Shown here: positions 57,229 to 64,000 of the stretch, in pieces
Layout of the letters: each line of letters opens with the position of its first letter
Position numbering within the stretch: position 1 is the stretch's first letter
Origin: Rhabdophis nuchalis
Taxonomy: Eukaryota; Chordata; Lepidosauria; Squamata; Natricidae
Direction: 5' to 3'
NCBI GenBank assembly: GCA_039707465.1
Contig: CM077651.1
Location: 23,797,019 to 23,861,018 of the forward strand
DNA: 64,000 nucleotides
Program-made: the position numbers and the translations under genes
Notes under the pieces: model-generated
Told to the model about the DNA's origin: nothing
The model's database searches: none
What the model saw: only the letters and a program-made list of their open reading frames with translations

Positions 57229-58426
57229 CCCCCATGCATTATCTCCCCATTTTCTGGCTGTGGTCTAGTCTTCTGTTGACATCCAGCTAATAAGCTTTCC
57301 CTTGAGATAAGCATTTTTGCAAATTATTTGGTTGTACATGATTGATATGAAATTCTATTGGCCTTAATTCTACAGGCTTACTGCAATGAGCAGTCCAAGT
57401 CTGACCTCTTCAACAAAGTTTGAAGAAAAATTCACTACCTGAATGGCAGGTATTCAGCAGTAAGTTTTCTTCCTAATGATTCATATCCTAATTATTCATA
57501 GCAAAAATAGATAGGTTGAGGTCAACTGGGTGATATCATTGGTCTACAATGGGCATTACTTAATGATATGGCATAATATGGACAGGTCATTCCATAGATA
57601 AACATCTACTCAAAGGTTTATTCTGGGCTTTATATTTATCAATAGGAGAGAATGTATGGAGTCAGGCGGACTCAATAATCTAGACTCCTAATCCACAGGC
57701 CTAAATAAGGAATTGCATTTGATGGGCAGCAGTCTTCAATTCACAACACTGGCAATATTTCAGGAAACTTTAATGCTTTAATACTTACGCTTTGGTAATA
57801 TGACTTGTTTATTGGTTTTTCTCCATGTCACAGCATTGACATTGCATTATCCAGCTGACTGCTGATCTGAAATCTAGCACATGCAATATGGTAGGAATAA
57901 ATTTAAAAATCCACTGTAAAATCTCTTTATTGGCATGCCAACATGTCAGTCTTTCAAGGTAGGCAGGTCAAGAGACAGACATTGCAGAGATTCCAAAATG
58001 GTGCTTTATTATAGTAGAATATGATAACTGAATCTTGAAAGTGCTTGAGTTTTTCCCCCCTGTCTCCTATTATACTAACAAAGAAAAAAATATTTTAAAT
58101 TTATTTTTAATTTATTTCTCATCTCACCTTTTGGACTATGTACCTCTGCAATGATTCTTTCATTCCAAAGTCATCTCTAAATCTCTTTACACAGCTAGAA
58201 CATGCAGAGTAAAGAATGGCATTTAAATCAATAGTTAATATCCCAGATTTCAAATTAGTCATAGTCTCCCATAATCCCCGTTCAGATATAAACAACCCAC
58301 CTTATTATGTTTTAAGTGGATTTGACTACCTTGTAATCCACAACATCCTCATTTAGGGAATGTTAAATTAATCTAGAGACTACTGTATCCTCTTACAATA
58401 GTGCTTACGTATCACCTTATAGAATA
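57229..58426. other. Intergenic sequence, nothing recognised
   Basis: A short C run near 57225, otherwise unassigned. Confidence 0.3.
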
Positions 58427-58640
58427 ATCAGTTTGGTGTAGTGGTTAAAATACCAATCTAGAAGCCAGGAGACTGAGTTCTAGTCTCATTTTAGGCATAA
58501 AGCCAGCTGGGTGACCTTGACCAGTCATTCTCTCTTAGCCCTAGGAAGGCAGCCATGGTGAGCCACTTCCCAAAATTTTGCCAAGAAAACTGACGGGACT
58601 AGACCAGGCAATCACAGGAGTCAACACTGTCTTAAAGGCA
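58427..58640 (+). mobile_element. tRNA-derived SINE, sister of 47698
   Basis: GTTTGGTGTAGTGGTTAAAA, CAATCTAGAAGCCAGGAGAC and AGCCAGCTGGGTGACCTTGA. Confidence 0.7.
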
Positions 58641-58654
58641 CACATAATGTCATA

Positions 58655-59815
58655 AAGTTACCCTGACATCAATTGAGAGAAAAAATTTGCATCAAGTGGG
58701 AGATCAGATAGGTTCCTGAAGAGCCACCTGACAATTTTATCATTCCAAAAGACAAAGGAGTTAATTAGAGGAACAATTACACTGGACTTCATTCTTACTA
58801 ACAGAGAAGAAGTGATAGAGAGGGTTGAAGTTGCGGAGGGGGGGGATGACTGTGTCATATTGGAATTCAATATAACACAGATACAAGCAATAGAAGAAAA
58901 TCAAACTAGTGTCTTCGACTTTAAAAGAGCTGATTTCAACAAACTTTCCAAGAGAGAACTTGGGAAGGATTCCATGGATAAAAAGCTTCAAAGGGAAAAC
59001 AACTCAAGAAGCTTGGGAAATGCTGAAAAATATGATTATAAAAGCCCAGTCCAACACAATACCACTAAAAAAGTAAAATAAGAAATCCAAGAAGAAACTA
59101 GCATGGTTGCATAAAGAACTGTCTGATAAACTGAAAGACAAAAAGGACAAGTATAAAAAAAATGGAAAGACTAAGGTAGAATACCAGCATATACCCTGAA
59201 TCTGCAAAGATGAAGTCAGGAAAGGCTCGGAATCAAACAAGACTTGAAGCAAATGTCAACAACAACAACAACAACAACAACAATTCTTTCAAAATGTAAA
59301 AAAAAACAAAAACAAGAAAAAAGTCAAGGAAACAATCGGTCCACTAATGGGAGAAGATGGCAAGGAAGTGATGGCCAACAGGGAGAAAACAGAGCTGCTT
59401 AATTCATTTTTTACATCTGTCTTCATGCAAAAGGAAAAAAATAATAGTGCAACCTACCAAAAACAGAACTGTAAATAACAGCCTAGGAATATAAGTAAGA
59501 AAATGGTAAGAGAACACATGTCCACTTTAGATGAGTTTAAATCACCAGGACCAGATGGATTGCACCCCAGAATTCTGAAGGAGCTGGCAGATGTTATCTC
59601 ATAACCACTGAATCATAGCTTTCAAAAATCCTGGAGCACTGGGGAACTACCAAAGGATTGGAAAATAGCTGATATGGTTCCCATCTTTGGAAAAGGAAAA
59701 AAAGATGGATCCAGAAAACTACAGACCAATCAGCCTGACATCAAAACCTGGGAAGATCCTGAATTGTCATAGACTCTCTTCAGCAATGCATTTTTCAATG
59801 TTCTAATCTATTCTA
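58655..59815 (+). mobile_element. CR1-group LINE ORF2 remnant (endonuclease end to RT start)
   Basis: Broken frames show IERVEVAEGGDDCVILEFNI (end of the endonuclease region) and then KSPGPDGLHPRILKELAD with PKDWKIADMVPIF (start of the RT domain). Stops and frameshifts throughout; a CAA repeat is at 59259-59282. Confidence 0.75.
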
Positions 59816-59852
59816 TGCTTGATGACCTTCCATCCACGTATAACCAAGGAAG

Positions 59853-60010
59853 TATTCTCTTAGCTTGCCAGTCTGACATGATTTGCCAGATATATACCGT
59901 GTTTCCCCGAAAATAAGGCAGAGTCTCATTTTCTTTTGAACCATGAAATAAGCCCTTGGCCTTATTTTTGGGGAGGTCTTATTATTGTTGAGGTGAGTGT
60001 GGTCACCTCA
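59853..60010 (+). repeat. Inverted duplication, arm 1 (158 bp)
   Basis: Starts TATTCTCTTAGCTTGCCAG and ends GTGTGGTCACCTCA. Matches the reverse complement of 61756-61913 with two mismatches and no gap. Confidence 0.93.
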
Positions 60011-60123
60011 TGGCTGCTGCTGTGTTGCAATATTTTCGGGAGAGGGCTTATTTTAGAGCATGAGCTCAAAAACCTGATTGGGCTTATTATCCAGGGAGGT
60101 CTTATTTTCAGGGAAACAAGGTA
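59896..60123. mobile_element. Mariner-like MITE 2
   Basis: CCGTGTTTCCCCGAAAATAA to TTATTTTCAGGGAAACAAGG with TA at both borders. Its left 115 bp belong to the inverted duplication 59853-60010 / 61756-61913. Confidence 0.8.
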
Positions 60124-60124
60124 C

Positions 60125-61190
60125 ATACAGATCAATACTATTAAATTTGAAAAGCTTGAGACATATACAAGCCATACAGTATATCGTACATGTTTAAACA
60201 ACCAGAGGCCAATATAAAATCCCTGCCCACATTGTACAATGAACTCAAAATGTCTGAGGAGGCAAATTTTTAATTGAAGTAGATTTAGGATGTAATTCTA
60301 TATCCTTTAGCGGGGAACAAGGCCAATTTAACACAGGACATTTTGGACCTTCAAAGGGATGTATTGTAAAACATGGCATGATAATACTCCAGCAATTCCT
60401 CTGATCATCCTTAGGAGAGACTACAGGGAAAGCTCTAAAGCTCCATGAGGATTTCTATTATTTTCCAGAACACACAACTGTTGTCTGCTTCATTCCTAGC
60501 ATATTCTGCTCATGCTGTATTACTTACTTCATGTACAAATAACTTGACAATGTAAGGTTTGCCAAGATCTGAGTTAAGCCCCTTAGGCATTTCCCCCTCA
60601 GATTTTTCTATCATTATCTCTGATAAAATATGCTTCACAAAAGCCAAAGCTTTTTCTAAACAGTAATGGAAGACTTTGTTTAGTCTAATATTATTTTATT
60701 GAAATCCTAACAGTACAATATGTCAGTCAATTTTCTTAGGTAGCCTCACCTTTACAGGAGAGATTTCCAGCTTGGCTTGTTAGTAACTCATATAATGACA
60801 TATGGGAGGTACAATGATCTCATTGTAATGGGGAGATCTGTTTTCTCTGTTGGCTGCATTACCTGGAATTATTTCCTCAGCCTTCTCCATTCTAACCTAG
60901 AGGGACATGCCAAAATCAGCTGCAGATCTTTGAAGGGTGGAAGGATAGCATTGGATTCAAGAATGTGAGTTTTACTTGGATATGATTTCCTTTTGTCAGT
61001 TTATTGCAGATTTCAGTAGTAAACAGAATGCATCGCTCAAAGTTGAACTGTTGGGTACTTTGAATCCAGATATTCACCTGTAGAAGTTTCATTACTAAGG
61101 TAACCTGTGCAAGAAGCGGGCTGGTGCATGCAAACACGTTCATGCAAAGCAAGTCACACAAGTTAAATTTGTGGTGGTTCAAAATGTTAC
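60125..61190. other. Intergenic spacer of the inverted duplication, nothing recognised
   Basis: AT-rich; no coding match or clear repeat family seen. Confidence 0.3.
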
Positions 61191-61474
61191 AGTGTGAGCA
61201 ACAGTGGTGTGTTGTAGGAGGTACGCCCCAGTACGGTGCTCCAGAGGGCCCGCCCGCCTGCCCGAGCTCCTTACCTGTCCTTTAAAGCCTTCGGCACTTC
61301 CGCGCATGCACATGGCACGTACAGTGCCTGTGCGATGATCCGCAGAGGCGTCGCTACCAGGTACAAGGCATGTGTGCACCACACACGTCCATGTGGGCGA
61401 TGCTGGGCCCGTTCCAACTGTACCGGTTGTTTCTACCCAACCAGGACAACCCAGGAGAGTAGATGTACTCTTAG

Positions 61475-61657
61475 TCAGGGGTTCCCAACCCCTGGTCCAT
61501 GGATTGGCACTGTGCTGCAGCATGTCAGAAACTGGGCAGTGCAAACAAGTGAAGCCCAATCTGCAGGATGCAGGACCCACATCCCCTCCAGTCCGCATAA
61601 AAATCTCTCTCCATGGAATTGGTCCCTGATGCCCAAAAGGTTGAGGGCTTCTGCTCT
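61475..61657. mobile_element. hAT-type MITE (GGTTCCCAACCCCTGG family)
   Basis: CAGGGGTTCCCAACCCCTGG to AAAAGGTTGAGGGCTTCTG. Flanks CTCTTAGT / CTCTAAGT suggest an 8-bp TSD with one change. Confidence 0.7.
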
Positions 61658-61755
61658 AAGTCCTTTCATTAAATATTACCATCTTATAGGACCTAAGAAG
61701 GATATTTTAACTTTAACTTTATTCACATTTATCCATATCGCCATATCCATATTTT

Positions 61756-61913
61756 TGAGGTGACCACACTCACCTCAAAAATAATAAGACCTCCCCAAAA
61801 ATAAGGCCAAGGGCTTATTTCAGGGTTCAAAAGAAAATGAGACTCTGCCTTATTTTCGGGGAAACACGGTATATATCTGGCAAATCATGTCAGACTGGCA
61901 AGCTAAGAGAATA
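61756..61913 (-). repeat. Inverted duplication, arm 2 (158 bp), containing part of MITE 2
   Basis: Reads TGAGGTGACCACACTCACCT to GCAAGCTAAGAGAATA. It contains only the left half of MITE 2 plus about 43 bp of non-MITE flank that is also present in arm 1. Confidence 0.93.
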
Positions 61914-62053
61914 TTGTGGCCCTCACTTCCTGAACAGCATCCTCCCCACAGAGATATGGATGATGGCCTTCCTAGGGAACTAGGGCACAAAGGATGGGCT
62001 TTGTAGTACCTGAAACATGGTTTTTACAGTACTTCTGCACTGGCTACTTAACA

Positions 62054-62128
62054 CAGGGGTTCCCCAACCTTTGCAACTTTAAGTCTGAAGTCCTTCAGAC
62101 TTAAAGTTGCAAAGGTTGGGGACCCCTG
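62054..62128. mobile_element. 75-bp palindromic hAT MITE with perfect 8-bp TSD
   Basis: Almost entirely one hairpin: CAGGGGTTCCCCAACCTTTG and its inverse around a centre at about 62092. TSD ACTTAACA at 62046-62053 and 62129-62136. Confidence 0.93.
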
Positions 62129-62136
62129 ACTTAACA

Positions 62137-63059
62137 TGGGGTTTCTTGTGTTTTAAATTTGCTTTTTCAATGTTACTGCTAATAATTTCCCATAAGCCTT
62201 AACCTTCAAGAAAAAGCCTCTCTTTCAGAAACCAGGACGGGCAGGAAAGCATTCAACACATTGTACATACTGGTAACAGTTTGTTTTTAGCTGTTCTCAA
62301 ACTTCCATGAACAAAGAAAATAGTTAAGCCCAACATTGGGAAGCACTGAGAATGTATCTTATCCAAACTCACCACTCGCACTGCCTGGTAATGGGCCGCA
62401 GCCTGGGGTTAGGGTTATGTACCCCTATTTATAGAACAAATCTATCCAGAGATCTCATTAGAGGCACGAATTACCAGGCTCAACATACCATATTATGCAA
62501 TTTCTCTTTAGGAAATGGATGAAATATGCGGGGGGGGGGGGGGGAATGGAAATAAAGAGAAATAAAGGAAGACTAGCAGAGAGTTGAATGGATTCAATTA
62601 AATCAGTGATAGGTCCATCACTGGAAGATCTGAAAAGTTAGTTGGCGATGGGTCATCCTGCAGAGGGTCAATCATTAAATGTCAACACTGACTTGATGAC
62701 ATCTAATCAATCTATCATCAACTATCAGTACACCCATATATTATCACACTATTTCGTATTAGCCTTTCAATTATCTTTATTTCCCCATTTGGGCTTAAAG
62801 ATCTTAGAGAAAAAGAACAAATGAAATCTGTCTGACATATGACTGTACCAGCTTTTATTTAAAGCACTAAATTAGTCATCCAGGCTGTGAAACCTCATAG
62901 CAGCAGTCATGGGTTTGTTGATGTTCCCCCAAACACATCTTTGACTGTCTGCAGAGGCAGCTATGAGAGCTGAAAGTTTGGTCAGAAGTTTGTGTGTGAA
63001 ACATGCAAACCCTGCCTTTTGTCTTTATTTAACTTTATTTTACCTGCTGTAGGGCATTG
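62137..63059. other. Intergenic sequence with a G run at 62532, nothing recognised
   Basis: No coding match or repeat ends seen. Confidence 0.3.
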
Positions 63060-63491
63060 CATGCCAAAACAACCACACACAAAGACAATTTTTCCTCCCA
63101 TGCTATCTCTGCTGAACAACTAAGTCCCACAACACTGTCTTATGTCCTGGGATGTCAAACCACCTAATAGGGCTATTTTACTATTACTGTCGTCCTTATC
63201 ATCTTTCCAATTACCTGTTTCCTTAGCTTCTTATGACTATAACTTTGTTCTTTGTATCTCATGATTTATGTTGATTGCTTTTATTTAGTATCCTACTATG
63301 ATTTATGTTGATTATTTAGTATCCTATGACTATCACTGAATGTTGTATCTTATGATTTATGATGCTTGCATTTAGGATTATGATCATGATTTATCTCTCT
63401 TTGCTTGTAGGTACACTGAGAGCTTATGCAGGGAAGACAAATTCCTTGTGTGTCCAATTACACTTGGCCAATAAAGAATTTTGACATGACA
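63060..63491 (+). mobile_element. CR1/L3-like LINE 3' end
   Basis: CTATCTCTGCTGAACAACTA, TATGATTTATGTTGATTGCT and TTCCTTGTGTGTCCAATTAC, ending GGCCAATAAAGAATTTTGAC. No pentamer expansion on this copy. Confidence 0.75.
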
Positions 63492-63945
63492 TGTACAAAA
63501 ACAGCCATTTTTTGCCCCCCATTCACAGATGCCCAAGACAGCAATGCAGTGGTGTGTGTGTATATGTGTGTGTGTGTGCATCAAATGAATGAACTTGACA
63601 AAAGTCAAAATTCTTCCCTATGATGCAACCGTTATAGAATGCGTGCATAACAAGAAACCCATTGTGATGTTGTCCCAAAGGGCAAAGTTGCAGAGAAATG
63701 ATATATTGCTTTATTTCTATAAGCAGGAGGAGATATCCCTTTGTGGAACTTGGAGTTCTGTCAGGGAACTTCGTACCCTCATACAAGTCTTATCTGGAAG
63801 AGTAAAGATGTTAACTAATGTGTCTTTAGGTGCTTCATTAAAACACAGTGGGGAAAATATTTGCTAGAAGATTTTTGGATGGAATTTTTAGGAGAACTTG
63901 TGCTTTTAAATGAAAAAGCTTTGAAGTTTCTGTTAGACTATGCCA
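63492..63945. other. Intergenic sequence with short (TG)n, nothing recognised
   Basis: The open frame at 63589-63867 has no recognised relative; TG repeats lie near 63551-63577. Confidence 0.3.
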
Positions 63946-64000
63946 GAGGTAGGTTCCTATCGGTTTGGCCTGTTTCAGCCTGGTTCGACTGAGTAGGTAA
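63946..64000. mobile_element. ggttcg-family MITE, left end, cut by the window edge
   Basis: CAGAGGTAGGTTCCTATCGG followed by GGTTTGGCC, the start seen in the 12163 copy. It runs off the window. Confidence 0.7.

Noticed and set aside
61372..61763. Open frames at 61.2-61.8 kb as a gene
   Set aside because: They run across a MITE and unrelated flank, without splice or start context or any family match.

Overview
The window is nuclear DNA from a squamate reptile, most likely a colubroid snake. The case rests on Bov-B (RTE) LINE sequence, tRNA-headed Sauria-type SINEs, CR1/L3-like LINEs ending in AATAG/AATGG pentamers (a pattern I recall being described for snakes), L2-clade LINEs, and dense non-autonomous DNA transposons around a vertebrate gene with ordinary GT-AG introns. 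I see no bacterial-style operon, CRISPR array, rRNA or tRNA gene.

Positions 1-30,000 hold the complete coding part of POGLUT2 (KDELC1) on the + strand. Ten coding exons from 2410 to 29632 join without any phase conflict into a 501-residue ER protein: signal peptide, filamin-type domain, CAP10/GT90 O-glucosyltransferase domain and a C-terminal KEEL tetrapeptide. A CpG-rich candidate promoter lies at about 940-1200, and a poly(A) signal follows the stop at 29768. In other vertebrates BIVM starts divergently upstream; no BIVM coding exon is visible here.

At 32.5-33.8 kb on the minus strand, convergent with POGLUT2, lie three recognisable exons of TEX30, an alpha/beta-hydrolase-like gene. This copy is broken by a 127-bp transposon insertion in an exon, an in-frame TGA where the family has Arg, and a destroyed splice donor (GT to TT). 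The first and last coding exons were not found. I call it a unitary pseudogene.

The rest (introns and 34-64 kb) is intergenic and repeat-rich. It holds at least six families of hAT-type MITEs, many with perfect 8-bp target-site duplications; two families of TA-flanked mariner-like MITEs; a foldback element in two copies; CR1, L2, L3-like, Bov-B and Penelope-like retroelements; two solo LTRs; several SINEs; and many microsatellites. Several insertions are nested, which gives relative ages. No functional gene was recognised beyond TEX30.

Most worth a second look: the TEX30 loss, a hAT MITE subfamily that carries a captured mariner-MITE fragment and a microsatellite, the array-ended foldback element, a 158-bp inverted duplication with two mismatches, and a Penelope-like remnant with a GIY-YIG domain and a hammerhead-like motif.
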